DNA of 55,374 bases from Burkholderia sp. E7m39 (GTDB lineage Bacteria > Pseudomonadota > Gammaproteobacteria > Burkholderiales > Burkholderiaceae). The stretch lies in contig BBSL01000283.1 in the NCBI GenBank assembly GCA_001319865.1, positions 1-55,374 on the forward strand, in the 5' to 3' direction. The translations under genes were made by a program, and so were the position numbers. Positions 26,443 through 34,646 of this stretch are shown in pieces. The notes beneath the pieces were generated by a model. The model had not been told where the DNA came from and ran no database searches. It saw only the letters and a program-made list of their open reading frames with translations. How positions within the stretch are numbered: the stretch's first letter is position 1; each line of letters begins with the position of its first letter.

Positions 26443-27549
26443 TTACTGATACGACATCGTGAAAGTGGCCAGCGCCTTCACCGATCCGGCCGATACGGCG
26501 CCTGTGCGGACGTAGCGCGCTGTCATCGGAATCTGCAGCGAGCCGTTGGGCGACGCGCCGACCGTCCACTGGTTCGTGTTGCCGGGCGTCGCAGAATCGG
26601 CCCCATATGCGGCGGGTGTTCCGCCGCTGTTCAGCAACTGCACGCCCACGCCCTGTGCGCTGGAGCCCGAAGCCAGTTGCAGCGTCGTGCTCCGGTTCGC
26701 GGAATTGGCGGCATCCGTCAACGTGATCAACACCGTGGCACCCGACGAACACGTGAGCGACAGCGAGAACGCCTGCGCACCGGCCACCGCGCCCACGCCG
26801 GACGAAAACGCGCCCGTGTTGACCTGCGGCAGGTTCACGGCGACAGCACTGCTGTTCACGGAGCACGTCGAATGCACCAGCACGCCGGTTGCGCTGCCCG
26901 TATAGAGCGGATTCTGGCTCCAGTAGCCGCCTTGATCCGATGTGCCGAAACCGATTGTCACGGCAGGCACGCTGGTCAGGCTCGATGCACCCGGCGCTAT
27001 CGCGCTGGTCATGATCAGCGAGGCCGTCACCGTGAGATTGGCGGGCATATACGGGCCATCGACGTTGCCCGCAAAAGGACAGTTGAGCCGTATCGAACCG
27101 TTGCTGAGCACGACGTTGCTCGCATTGCATTCGCTCGAATTGAGCGTGTAACGCACGCCCAAACCCGCGATGCCCGTCTGGTACACGTCCGAGTAACCGG
27201 CCACGAGCGGCGCCGCTGTTTTGAAGTCGGCGTACAGCGTCGCAGATGTGTCGTTGCCGGGACTGAGCGTGCTGAGAAACCGACAGTTGAACTGAAACGC
27301 ACTGGGCGCCAACGTGGCGGCCGTTGCGCCGACCGGCGTGTTCGACGCAATCGCGATCGTACCCGCCGCAAATACCTTGTTGAGGTTGCCGGTATTGCAC
27401 GTCAAACCAGCGCGCGCGGTAAGCGGCGCAAGGCCGATCAGCAGGAGCGTCAGGGCGATACGAATAAGACGTTTCCAACCGCGGTAGACCGCCACGCTTT
27501 TGGCTCGATCGCAACGGTGATCGCCGATGGATCGCGAAGCAGACAACAT
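26443..27549 (-). CDS. Type 1-like fimbrial adhesin 1, locus 2
   Basis: A 368-residue exported protein with an unusually long signal region (about 48 residues, ending TARA). The N-terminal domain begins GLTCNTGNLNKVF and contains three further cysteines. The C-terminal pilin domain begins CSVNSSAVAVNLPQV and ends ATFTMSYQ. This FimH-like two-domain build suggests a tip subunit. ATG 27549 is chosen because GGAGG lies five bases upstream. Another ATG at 27561 overlaps the usher stop codon (TGATG), so translation is coupled to the usher in either case. Confidence 0.85.
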   Translation of the reverse strand: MLSASRSIGDHRCDRAKSVAVYRGWKRLIRIALTLLLIGLAPLTARAGLTCNTGNLNKVFAAGTIAIASNTPVGATAATLAPSAFQFNCRFLSTLSPGNDTSATLYADFKTAAPLVAGYSDVYQTGIAGLGVRYTLNSSECNASNVVLSNGSIRLNCPFAGNVDGPYMPANLTVTASLIMTSAIAPGASSLTSVPAVTIGFGTSDQGGYWSQNPLYTGSATGVLVHSTCSVNSSAVAVNLPQVNTGAFSSGVGAVAGAQAFSLSLTCSSGATVLITLTDAANSANRSTTLQLASGSSAQGVGVQLLNSGGTPAAYGADSATPGNTNQWTVGASPNGSLQIPMTARYVRTGAVSAGSVKALATFTMSYQ

Positions 27550-27560
27550 CAAGTCCTCCA

Positions 27561-30191
27561 TCAGTGCAATCGACCCACATGACCATCGGCGCTCGCAGTC
27601 AACGCCCCACCCGCCACGCAATGCCCCTCCACCGACGCATACCCCACCTCCGTCTTGCCGCCCTTCACGGGCAACGCATACTTCACGCTGCACTGCTGCC
27701 CCGCTTCGTCGCCCCATTTCACGACCAGCGTGCCGTTGTCTTCGAGCCCGCGCGCGAAGATGCGGCTGTCCTGCGCGACGACGCCCACGTTTCGGCCGCT
27801 GCCATCCGTCACTTCCGCGCCAAACGGCAGCGCTTCGCCGCCTGGTTGCGGCGCGCGAATCAGCGCCGCGCGGCCCATCTCCGTCCTGAACTTCAGCATC
27901 ACGACAGAACCCAGACGCGGCGCGACATGTTCGGACGTCGACTGGAACTCGACATCCGTCGACGAACCCTTCGGGTCGACATCGACGGTATTCATTCCAT
28001 ACGGCGTCAGGAACGGCACGACCGCGTAGCCATGCGAATCGACCTTCACGCCCGTCGTGCCCGACACCGATGCGCCTTCCGCGCCCTTCGCCTCGACGAT
28101 GCCGAACGTGTCGCCGACCGTCTGCGAGAGCGTGACGCCGCCCGGATGCGCGACGACCGAGCCGCTCACGCCCGCCGACACCTGCGACGAATGCGCGCCG
28201 CCGCTCGCCGAAGCCGTGACCTGCGCGTACGGCGCGCGCCAGGCGCCGCTCACGCCGCCGTTGGCGCTGACATCGGCGCCCGGGTTTCCGGCCGCCGAGC
28301 CGTACGCGCTGTACGCATACTGGTTGTTCTCGCCCGCCGCGCCGCTGAGGCTCGCCTGCATGCCCGATGTGTTCGTGCCCGTGCTGAGGTTCGTCGTCAG
28401 CATCGGCGCGTGCTGCGTGTGGCCGAGAGGAATCGTCGTGCTCACCATGATCTCGTTCGACAGCGTGCCGTCGGCGCTGCGCGTGCGGCCCGCCGTCACA
28501 CTGTAGGTGCCATATCTGAAACCGTTCGAATAGCCAAGCTGATAAAACACGTCGCGCCCCGGACGATTCCAGTAATGCTGCGACGACATCGTCGCGTACA
28601 CCGAACTGCCGTTCTTCAGGTTCTGGTTGACCGTCAGTTGCAGGCGGCCACGCTCCCGGTCGACGGTACTGGCGTCGTGGCCGTGCAGCGCGTAGTCGCG
28701 CAGGCGCGCGGCATCGGCAAAGCCGAGGTAACCGGCATCCGAATAGCGATACGCGCCGAGCGCGATGTTGGTGTCAGTCATGTCGATGAACTTGCTGTAG
28801 CCGATGTGCAGGCTCTGGCCCTGCTGCGTCGCCGAGCCGGGAACCTGCGTGTGCGCCGATGTGAGGTCGGCGGCCACCGCGCCGTACTTCGTGTTGAACG
28901 CCGCGCCGACATTCGCCGCGACGTAGCCGTTCGACACGATCCCACCGCCGTACACCGTGACGAGATTCGTCAGCCCGCGCTGCATCGTGAACTGCGTGAA
29001 GGCGGGTTTGGTTTCGAGCGAATCGTCGCGCAACTGGCCCGCCGTCACGGCGAAGCGCGTCGTGCCGGGGCGCAGCAACTGCGCGACGGCGGCATACGGC
29101 ACGGTGAAACTCTTCGTGCGACCGTCGGCTTCCGTCACGGTCACGTCGAGATTGCCGCCGTAGCCCGTCGCGTACAGATCGCGAATCTCGAACGGCCCCG
29201 GCGACACGCTCGTTTCGTAGATCACCTGGCCGTTCTGGCGCACCATCACGCGCGCGTTCGACTCCGCCGTGCCGCGCACGACAGGCGCATAGCCGCGCAG
29301 CGATTCGGGCAGCATGCGGTCGTCGGTGGCGATCTGCGCGCCGCGAAACGACACGCTGTCGAACACCTCGCCCGTGGTCTGCGCGTCGCCGAGCGTCGCC
29401 TGCGCGCGCAGCTTCGTGATGTCGTGCTGGACGTACGTGGCGATGTTGTCGAACTGCGTGGCCTGGCGCGTGGCCGTCGTCGTCGACGATTGATGCCGGA
29501 AGTGCCAGCTGCCGATGTTCACGCCCGCGTTCAAACCGAGATACCCCTGCGCCGACTGCATGCCGCCCGCGTTCGTCTGATAGACGTTCGCGTTGTAGCT
29601 GAGAAAGCCCGCGTTCACGCCGGTTTCCCACAAGTCCGGCGACACATAGCCGCGCGCCATGTTGCGCATATATTTCTGCGGAATCGAAATGGAGAGCTTC
29701 TGTTCGGTGAAGTCGAAGTCGGCGGCGGCGTCCGGGATCAGCGCGCCGATGTCGATGCAGGCGTCGGCGGCTTCTTTCTGCGTGCTGTGTTCGCCGTTGT
29801 CCGGCAGCTTCGTGAAATCGACGCCGAAGCCCTCGAGCATCTTGCGCGTCAGACATGCACGCGCATTCTCGCCTGCACGCGTCGCGACGAACCGCACGGT
29901 GTCGCGTGCAATGCGGTTGTCGTTCACGACGATATCGACGCTGTAATCGCCCGGCGTCACGATGTTGCCGCGCGCGAGGCGCGCGATATCGACGCGTTGC
30001 GTGTCGATCTGCAGGAACGTCGTGTCGAACTTCGGGGCATCGTCCGGTTCGGCGGCATGCGCCGGGTTCAGGCTTGCGCAGCCCACGATCGCGAATACGG
30101 ACAGCACGACAGCCGTCACGGGATTGAGTACAAACGTTCCACGCACTGCGGCGGCTGCATGCTGCGATTGACGTTGGCGTGAGGGCTTCAT
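27561..30191 (-). CDS. fimD: Outer-membrane fimbrial usher, locus 2
   Basis: An 876-residue FimD/PapC-type usher. It carries a long signal region, the N-terminal chaperone-binding domain (FDTTFLQIDTQRVDIARLARG) and the signature DFTEQKLSISIPQ...ARGYVSPDLWETGVNAGF. The barrel and plug region follows (TGYGGNLDVTVTEADG), then C-terminal domains with a cysteine pair (QCSVKYALPV, EGHC). Segments compared by eye with the locus 1 usher are about two-thirds identical, and order and length agree, so the two loci are paralogous. A promoter-like module lies at 30246-30284, between the chaperone gene and this one. Confidence 0.95.
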   Translation of the reverse strand: MKPSRQRQSQHAAAAVRGTFVLNPVTAVVLSVFAIVGCASLNPAHAAEPDDAPKFDTTFLQIDTQRVDIARLARGNIVTPGDYSVDIVVNDNRIARDTVRFVATRAGENARACLTRKMLEGFGVDFTKLPDNGEHSTQKEAADACIDIGALIPDAAADFDFTEQKLSISIPQKYMRNMARGYVSPDLWETGVNAGFLSYNANVYQTNAGGMQSAQGYLGLNAGVNIGSWHFRHQSSTTTATRQATQFDNIATYVQHDITKLRAQATLGDAQTTGEVFDSVSFRGAQIATDDRMLPESLRGYAPVVRGTAESNARVMVRQNGQVIYETSVSPGPFEIRDLYATGYGGNLDVTVTEADGRTKSFTVPYAAVAQLLRPGTTRFAVTAGQLRDDSLETKPAFTQFTMQRGLTNLVTVYGGGIVSNGYVAANVGAAFNTKYGAVAADLTSAHTQVPGSATQQGQSLHIGYSKFIDMTDTNIALGAYRYSDAGYLGFADAARLRDYALHGHDASTVDRERGRLQLTVNQNLKNGSSVYATMSSQHYWNRPGRDVFYQLGYSNGFRYGTYSVTAGRTRSADGTLSNEIMVSTTIPLGHTQHAPMLTTNLSTGTNTSGMQASLSGAAGENNQYAYSAYGSAAGNPGADVSANGGVSGAWRAPYAQVTASASGGAHSSQVSAGVSGSVVAHPGGVTLSQTVGDTFGIVEAKGAEGASVSGTTGVKVDSHGYAVVPFLTPYGMNTVDVDPKGSSTDVEFQSTSEHVAPRLGSVVMLKFRTEMGRAALIRAPQPGGEALPFGAEVTDGSGRNVGVVAQDSRIFARGLEDNGTLVVKWGDEAGQQCSVKYALPVKGGKTEVGYASVEGHCVAGGALTASADGHVGRLH

Positions 30192-30245
30192 GATCCGATA
30201 ACTTCGATTGCGTGAAACGTCGGCCTGTTGATCAGGTACGGATCG

Positions 30246-30284
30246 ATGTTATGGATTTGCGAGATAGAAGTACCTCAGACGACT
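30246..30284 (-). promoter_or_regulatory. Candidate activator box plus -10 upstream of locus 2 usher
   Basis: Minus strand: AGTCGTCT (30284-30277), then TAACAT (30251-30246) in -10 position, about 55 bases before the usher ATG. The box and its flank resemble the module before fimA of locus 2, with identical spacing from box to hexamer. Confidence 0.45.
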
Positions 30285-30304
30285 CCTATTTTTGGAATGC
30301 CGGA

Positions 30305-30415
30305 GAGCCTTGTCAGGCAAGGCTCGACGCGATTCAAAACAACGTTCGAACGCGCACTTTCAAGATAGCGATGGCGCCAGTTCGCCGGGAAATCGGCGCA
30401 CCGTGATGCGCCGAT
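30305..30415 (-). other. Two hairpins in the chaperone-usher gap of locus 2
   Basis: One hairpin has perfect 8-bp arms (30305-30312 and 30318-30325, 5-base loop). The other has perfect 9-bp arms (30392-30400 and 30407-30415, 6-base loop), directly after the chaperone stop. Neither is followed by a T run. They could be RNA-stability or attenuating elements that lower usher expression relative to pilin and chaperone. Confidence 0.5.
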
Positions 30416-30422
30416 CGGGCGG

Positions 30423-31163
30423 TCAGGGCGCGAGCGTTGCGTCGCCTTCGATCGCGCCGCCGAAGTCGTTGATCGCGACGTAGTGCACCTTGCCGGACTG
30501 CACGCCGTTCATCTGCGGCACGACGATGATTTCCTTGCCGCGCGGCGCGACCATGCCGCCCTTGTCGTTCCTGTAAGTCGTGCCGTTCGCCGACACGGTG
30601 ATCTCGCTGAACGACACGTGATACGCAGTCGGATTCGACACGGCGAGCGCCTGGCCCTTGCCTTGCGGCGCGGGCACGACCTTCCAGTCGATCTGGCGCG
30701 GCGCTGCGTCGGGCGTGCCGGGCAGCTTCGGCGGACGCACGAACACCTTGATGCGCGTGCGATAGGCGAATTGCAGCGTGTTCGAGTCGGGTGCGGCGTC
30801 GGCCTTGGGCGGCACATCGAGCACGTTGAGCCAATAAACCGACTCGCGATCCTGCGGCAGCGCTTCACCCGTGTACATCACGCGCAGCGTCTGCGATTTG
30901 CCCGCGTCCATGCGGAAGATCGGCGGCGTGATGACGAACGGCGTCTTGCTGTCGGCAGGCTTTGCGTCCGCCTTGCCGTCGTCCATCCAGACCTGTACCA
31001 GCGACGGCGCATGGCTGTCGTTGTTCAGCTTGACGGTCACCTCACGCTGATCGAGCGGATACACAACCCGCGTCCCGCCGATCGTCACGCTCGCGTGCGC
31101 CGCGCCCGCGAACATCGCACATGCCAAGCCCAGTCCCGCCAGCAACCGACCCATCGTTTCCAT
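30423..31163 (-). CDS. fimC: Periplasmic fimbrial chaperone, locus 2
   Basis: A 246-residue PapD/FimC-type chaperone with signal peptide ending AAHA. The mature start SVTIGGTRVVYPLDQREVTV is nearly the same as in the locus 1 chaperone. LPQDRESVYWLNVLDVPP and TRIKVFVRPPKLPG are the typical G1/loop segments. ATG 31163 is chosen because AGGTGG lies five bases upstream; an in-frame GTG at 31172 and ATG 31154 are alternatives. It lies 83 bases after the pilin gene. Confidence 0.92.
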   Translation of the reverse strand: METMGRLLAGLGLACAMFAGAAHASVTIGGTRVVYPLDQREVTVKLNNDSHAPSLVQVWMDDGKADAKPADSKTPFVITPPIFRMDAGKSQTLRVMYTGEALPQDRESVYWLNVLDVPPKADAAPDSNTLQFAYRTRIKVFVRPPKLPGTPDAAPRQIDWKVVPAPQGKGQALAVSNPTAYHVSFSEITVSANGTTYRNDKGGMVAPRGKEIIVVPQMNGVQSGKVHYVAINDFGGAIEGDATLAP

Positions 31164-31246
31164 CGCGCCCACCTGTTAATCACGCATTGTCCGAAACAGT
31201 CTCACTGACGAAGGCGCGTGCCGAAACAAACGCCTTCGAATCACCT

Positions 31247-31816
31247 TTACTGATACTGCATCGTGTACTGAACCATCGTGCTCACACCGCCGGGCTGCGC
31301 CTTGCCTGTCGCGTAGTACTGCGCGAAGTAGTTCAGCGTGGCCGCGCCGCCCGTGATCGTCGCGCCGCTGGCGGCCACGTCGTTGTTCGCGTTGGTCAGG
31401 ATGTTGATGGGCTGCATCTGCGCGTTCAGCAGACGCACCTGGACGTTCTGTGCCGGCGACGCGCTGGCCTGGTTGATGAGGTAGCCGCTGCTCTGATCGA
31501 CGGTCGGGCCGTTCTCGAAGCGCGCCACGGCTTTCGTCGCGGTACCCGAGCAGCCCGTCAGCGAGAAGCGGATGTCGCCGAGATTCGACGTGCCGGCCAC
31601 CGTTCCCGCCGACGCCAGCGCGTCGGCGGGAACGGCTGGCAGCGTCGTGAGGACGTTTGACTGCTGGCCGCCCGCGACGCCGTTGATCGAGCACGTCGTG
31701 TCGGTCACGCTGCCTGTGATCGTGATCGTGCCGTCAGCGGCATGGGCTTTGATCGATGCGAGGCTGACGAGGCCCATCGCGACGATCACGGCTGCGGGAA
31801 TGAGGCGCTTTTGCAT
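31247..31816 (-). CDS. fimA: Major fimbrial subunit, locus 2
   Basis: A 189-residue pilin: signal peptide ending KAHA, then mature ADGTITITGSVTDTTCSING as in the locus 1 pilin, second cysteine in LTGCSG, and C-terminal VQYTMQYQ. The two pilins match closely at both ends and over the segment ASASPAQNVQVRLLNA, and differ most around residues 45-65. AGGAG is seven bases before the ATG. It is the first gene of the five-gene locus 2. Confidence 0.92.
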   Translation of the reverse strand: MQKRLIPAAVIVAMGLVSLASIKAHAADGTITITGSVTDTTCSINGVAGGQQSNVLTTLPAVPADALASAGTVAGTSNLGDIRFSLTGCSGTATKAVARFENGPTVDQSSGYLINQASASPAQNVQVRLLNAQMQPINILTNANNDVAASGATITGGAATLNYFAQYYATGKAQPGGVSTMVQYTMQYQ

Positions 31817-31945
31817 GTTGATGCTCCTGAGAATCCGGGTGAACGAAGAAACTGCTGTGAGGTCCGGCGTGTGCGCCGCTTTAGCCCATCGCTCGTGCGG
31901 GTCCGTTCGTTTCGCGGCCGCCTCGCGATGTTCTGCATGGAGAGA

Positions 31946-31998
31946 ATCTTAAAAATGGCGACGATAAGAATCTCTAAGACGACTCTCAAAAATTTGAG
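31946..31998 (-). promoter_or_regulatory. Candidate activated promoter of fimbrial locus 2
   Basis: Minus strand: palindrome CTCAAAAATTTGAG (31998-31985), box AGTCGTCT (31984-31977), then -10-like TAAGAT (31951-31946). No good -35 is present, so an activator bound at the box would be needed. GAATCT is repeated at 31944 and 31968. The predicted leader to the fimA ATG is about 120 bases. Confidence 0.5.
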
Positions 31999-32187
31999 AC
32001 GCGAACGGTTTTCTCCTACGCGCGCCGCGTCAACCTCGCAAACGAAGGTAGCCAGATCGGCGGCACTTTTGAGATCGGATTCTGATTTTTGATATCGCGA
32101 TGAGCCATCGCTCGAACTGTTCAAATTTCTTGAAAAGCGGATCGCCGACACTACGCGACGCCACGCGCGCCAAAAACCAGGCCAATG

Positions 32188-32228
32188 AAAAAGCCCGAAC
32201 CACCCTTTCCGGCGCTTCGGGCTTTTTT
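32188..32228. terminator. Bidirectional terminator between locus 2 and decayed gab genes
   Basis: Arms AGCCCGAA (32192-32199) and TTCGGGCT (32216-32223) are followed by six T on the plus strand (32223-32228). On the minus strand they are followed by five T (complement of 32188-32192). It probably served the minus-strand MFS/gabD transcript. Confidence 0.8.
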
Positions 32229-32294
32229 GTTGCGAACCAGCGGGCTAGCGGCTTGGCGGCCGAGCCGTTATCCGCCGCTTCGTCTGATTCAACG

Positions 32295-32489
32295 TCAGAT
32301 GCCTGGTTTCGGGCGTCCAGCAATCGAGACGATCATGCCGGCCAGCAGCACGGTCGCCAGCGCGAGCATCGTCGAATGGAAGCCGGGTTGCGCGATCCCG
32401 AGCGGCAGCAGGAACGTGCCGGCGGCCGAACGCAGGCGGCTGCACGCGATCGCCAGTCCGACGCCGCACGCGCGTGGCGAACGAAGCAC
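32295..32489 (-). pseudogene. C-terminal remnant of an MFS transporter
   Basis: Sixty-four codons that read like the last two transmembrane helices of a major-facilitator sugar or organic-acid transporter: RACGVGLAIACSRLRSAAGT, then a hydrophobic helix and stop. The other ten helices are absent. The frame begins a few bases after the gabD stop codon, so an internal deletion probably fused what was a gabD-MFS operon. Confidence 0.6.
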
Positions 32490-32495
32490 CGACGC

Positions 32496-33346
32496 CTAGC
32501 GGCCAAGGCCCGCCATCATCATGTACTTCAACTCGACGTACTCATCCATGCCGTACTTCGAGCCTTCGCGGCCGAGGCCCGACTGCTTGACGCCGCCGAA
32601 CGGCGCGACTTCCGTCGAGATGATCCCTTCGTTGATGCCGACCATGCTGCTCTCCAGCGCTTGCGCGACGCGCCACGCGCGGCGCAGATCGCGCGTGTAG
32701 AAATACGCGGACAGGCCGAACGGCGTGTCGTTGGCGGCCTTGATCGCTTCGTCTTCCGTCTTGAAGGGGAAGCACGCGGCCACCGGGCCGAAGGTTTCTT
32801 CTTCGGCGATCAGCATCGGCTGCTTCGCGTCGACGAGCACCGTCGGCTCGTAGAATGTGCCGCCCAGCGCGTGACGCTTGCCGCCCGTCAGCGCCTTCGC
32901 CCCGTGCTGCAACGCATCCGCGACGTGCGTCTCGACCTTCAGCAACGCCGCTTCGTTGATCAGCGGTCCTTGCTCGACGTCGACCTTCAGCGCATCGCCG
33001 ACGCGCATCTTCTTCACGGCAGCTGTCAGCGCCTTCGTGAACGCGTCGTAGATGCCGTCCTGCACGTAGAAGCGGTTCACGCACACACAGGTCTGCCCCG
33101 TGTTGCGGAACTTTGACGCCATCGCGCCCTGCACGGCGGCGTCGATGTCGGCGTCGTCGAATACGATGAACGGCGCGTTGCCGCCCAGTTCCAGCGACAG
33201 CTTCTTCAGCGTATCCGCCGACTGCTTCGCGAGCAGCTTGCCGACACGCGTCAAGCCCATGAACGACAGCTTGCGCACGACAGGCGATGCCGTCAGCACG
33301 CCGCCGATCGCCACCGCATCGCCGGACACGATGTTGAACACACCCG
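32496..33346 (-). pseudogene. gabD: 5'-truncated succinate-semialdehyde dehydrogenase
   Basis: The C-terminal roughly 283 residues of an aldehyde dehydrogenase of the GabD type. SLELGGNAPFIVFDDADID (catalytic glutamate region), NTGQTCVCVNRFYV (catalytic cysteine), EETFGPVAACFPF and GGVKQSGLGREGSKYG are intact. Homology starts abruptly at GVFNIVSGDA; the first 190-200 residues with the NADP-binding part are missing, and the upstream codons (TPDQKTSLHRPAFRPAQ) are not gabD. One substitution (SFMGLTRVGK for the usual SFTGSTRVGK) also suggests relaxed selection. It is non-functional as it stands. Confidence 0.85.
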
Positions 33347-33409
33347 GATGCGCTGATTGTGCTGGCCGAAAAGCGGGACGATGAAGCGATGTTTTTTGAT
33401 CCGGGGTAG
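33347..33409 (+). mobile_element. Possible 3' end of a mobile-element gene at the gabD breakpoint
   Basis: A plus-strand frame beginning where gabD homology stops reads LIVLAEKRDDEAMFFDPG and then TAG (33407-33409). It looks like the charged tail of a transposase gene, but I cannot name a family. Position at the breakpoint is the main argument. Confidence 0.3.
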
Positions 33410-33465
33410 GAGGCGCACTCAACTCCGGGTTTCCACTGAGTCACCCTCTGCCGGCGATGCGCACG

Positions 33466-33486
33466 CAAAGGTGAGCGTTTTCGGGA
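33466..33486 (+). repeat. 21-bp direct repeat, copy 1
   Basis: First copy of an exact 21-base sequence (core GGTGAGCGTTTTCGGG), repeated 258 bases downstream in the same orientation. It may be an end or internal repeat of an insertion-sequence relic. The 541 bases from 33347 to 33887 contain no credible gene. Confidence 0.7.
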
Positions 33487-33723
33487 AGCATGCGGACGAC
33501 GCACTGTGCGCCCGCGCGCTGCGCCGCAATTAGCGCGCGTCAACGTTCTTCGCGGACACCGGCACGAGCGGGCGGCGCCTCGGACGGCTGCTGCAAACCC
33601 TTGCTGCATAAGGCTTTCACGCGGCGGCATGGCGTGGCGAGAGCGTCCATCGCGAAGCCAGCAAACGCGCTACAAGCGGACGACGACAGTCCCCGCGCGT
33701 GCGCTCGAATGAGCTGCGTGTGT

Positions 33724-33744
33724 CAAAGGTGAGCGTTTTCGGGA
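33724..33744 (+). repeat. 21-bp direct repeat, copy 2
   Basis: Second exact copy of the 21-base sequence at 33466-33486. It lies about 145 bases from the H-NS gene stop codon. Confidence 0.7.
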
Positions 33745-33887
33745 GATTCACAACGGTGCGCGCGAACGGCGCGCTTTTGCGAGGCGCACCGCGCGTCAGG
33801 CCAGGCGGGACAGTGGCGCGGGAAAGAGGAGCAGCGCGAACAGCGGAACGAACGCGCCCGTCGAGCGTCAACGGGCGCGAGCAAGGA

Positions 33888-34178
33888 TCATTCGCCGATC
33901 AGGAACTTGTCGCGATTCTTGCCGGCGAGCCAGCCGGGCGCGCGGCCGCGGCCGCTCCACGTTTCGCCCGTCTTCGGGTTGCGGTACCTCGGCGGCAGCG
34001 CGGGCTTGCGCGGCGCGCGGGCCTTACTCGAAAAACCGAGCTCTTCGGCGGTGATGCCGTATTCGGCGATCTTCTGCTTGATGTCAGCGATCGCCTGGGT
34101 CACCTCCTCTTCCCGCGCCTGTTCCATCTCTTTGTGAAGCTTTTCGAGCTGGGCGGTCAGCTGCTTGTATGTGGCCAT
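33888..34178 (-). CDS. H-NS-family nucleoid protein
   Basis: A 96-residue protein: N-terminal helical oligomerisation region (YKQLTAQLEKLHKEMEQARE), linker with GITAEELGF and basic KARAPRKP, and the C-terminal DNA-binding motif YRNPKTGETWSGRGRAPGWL. This is the short H-NS/BpH3 type abundant in Burkholderiaceae, which silences AT-rich or foreign DNA. GGAG lies about ten bases before the ATG. It is next to the decayed region and may have come in with accessory DNA, as many strains carry several paralogues. Confidence 0.92.
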   Translation of the reverse strand: MATYKQLTAQLEKLHKEMEQAREEEVTQAIADIKQKIAEYGITAEELGFSSKARAPRKPALPPRYRNPKTGETWSGRGRAPGWLAGKNRDKFLIGE

Positions 34179-34442
34179 CTGGCAGAGTCTCCTTGCAGGG
34201 CTGTACGGCAACTGTGACCGTACCAGACCTAAAAAGTGCCGGGTAGCCGTGTCGTGCCGGCTGGGACGGTCGGACACGGCGCGCTGACACGCTGGCGGGC
34301 GGTCAATCGTCGGTGGCTTCGTCAAGTGAGCACCCGAAATCGACGACCCTGTCCAACGGCTCGACGCAGCTGCGCCGGTCAACATCTGTCCGATCAGGTT
34401 CTCGGCGGAATCGGCGAAGGCGCTTGCGCGAGGTGGCCGCGC

Positions 34443-34646
34443 TCAGCGCTTGTAACGGACTTCGAGTGCGTGCAGCGTGTCGCTGAGCTTCTGGACGCGC
34501 CTGACTTGCGACGGCACCAGCGCGGCAACCGACACCGAATTGATGCGGCCGCGCCAGTATGACAGCGGGATGCCGTCGGCAGCGGAGATGCGCAAGATGA
34601 CGTGCTCCAGATGCTCGATGTCTTTTTCAATCTGCTCGTGATTCAT
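34443..34646 (-). CDS. Small conserved hypothetical protein
   Basis: Sixty-seven residues, soluble and helical, with the central sequence ISAADGIPLSYWRGRINSV. GGGGA lies before the ATG, and the composition is protein-like (not arginine-dominated), which supports a real gene. I do not recognise a domain and cannot infer a function; the downstream 264 bases up to the H-NS start show nothing clear. Confidence 0.65.
   Translation of the reverse strand: MNHEQIEKDIEHLEHVILRISAADGIPLSYWRGRINSVSVAALVPSQVRRVQKLSDTLHALEVRYKR

Noticed and set aside
27564..30182. An 872-codon plus-strand frame across the whole of usher 2, and a 726-codon one across usher 1 (19071-21251)
   Set aside because: Both are antisense to convincing ushers, with Arg/His/Ala-dominated composition.
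18136..31816. Fimbrial genes considered as archaic Csu-type (spore coat U) pili
   Set aside because: Usher signature, 868-876 residue usher length and C-terminal pilin strands fit the FimA/FimC/FimD (gamma) type.
33490..33871. Short frames on both strands between the gabD relic and the H-NS gene
   Set aside because: Low-complexity Arg/Ala/Cys-rich translations crossing the 21-bp repeat; no start signals.
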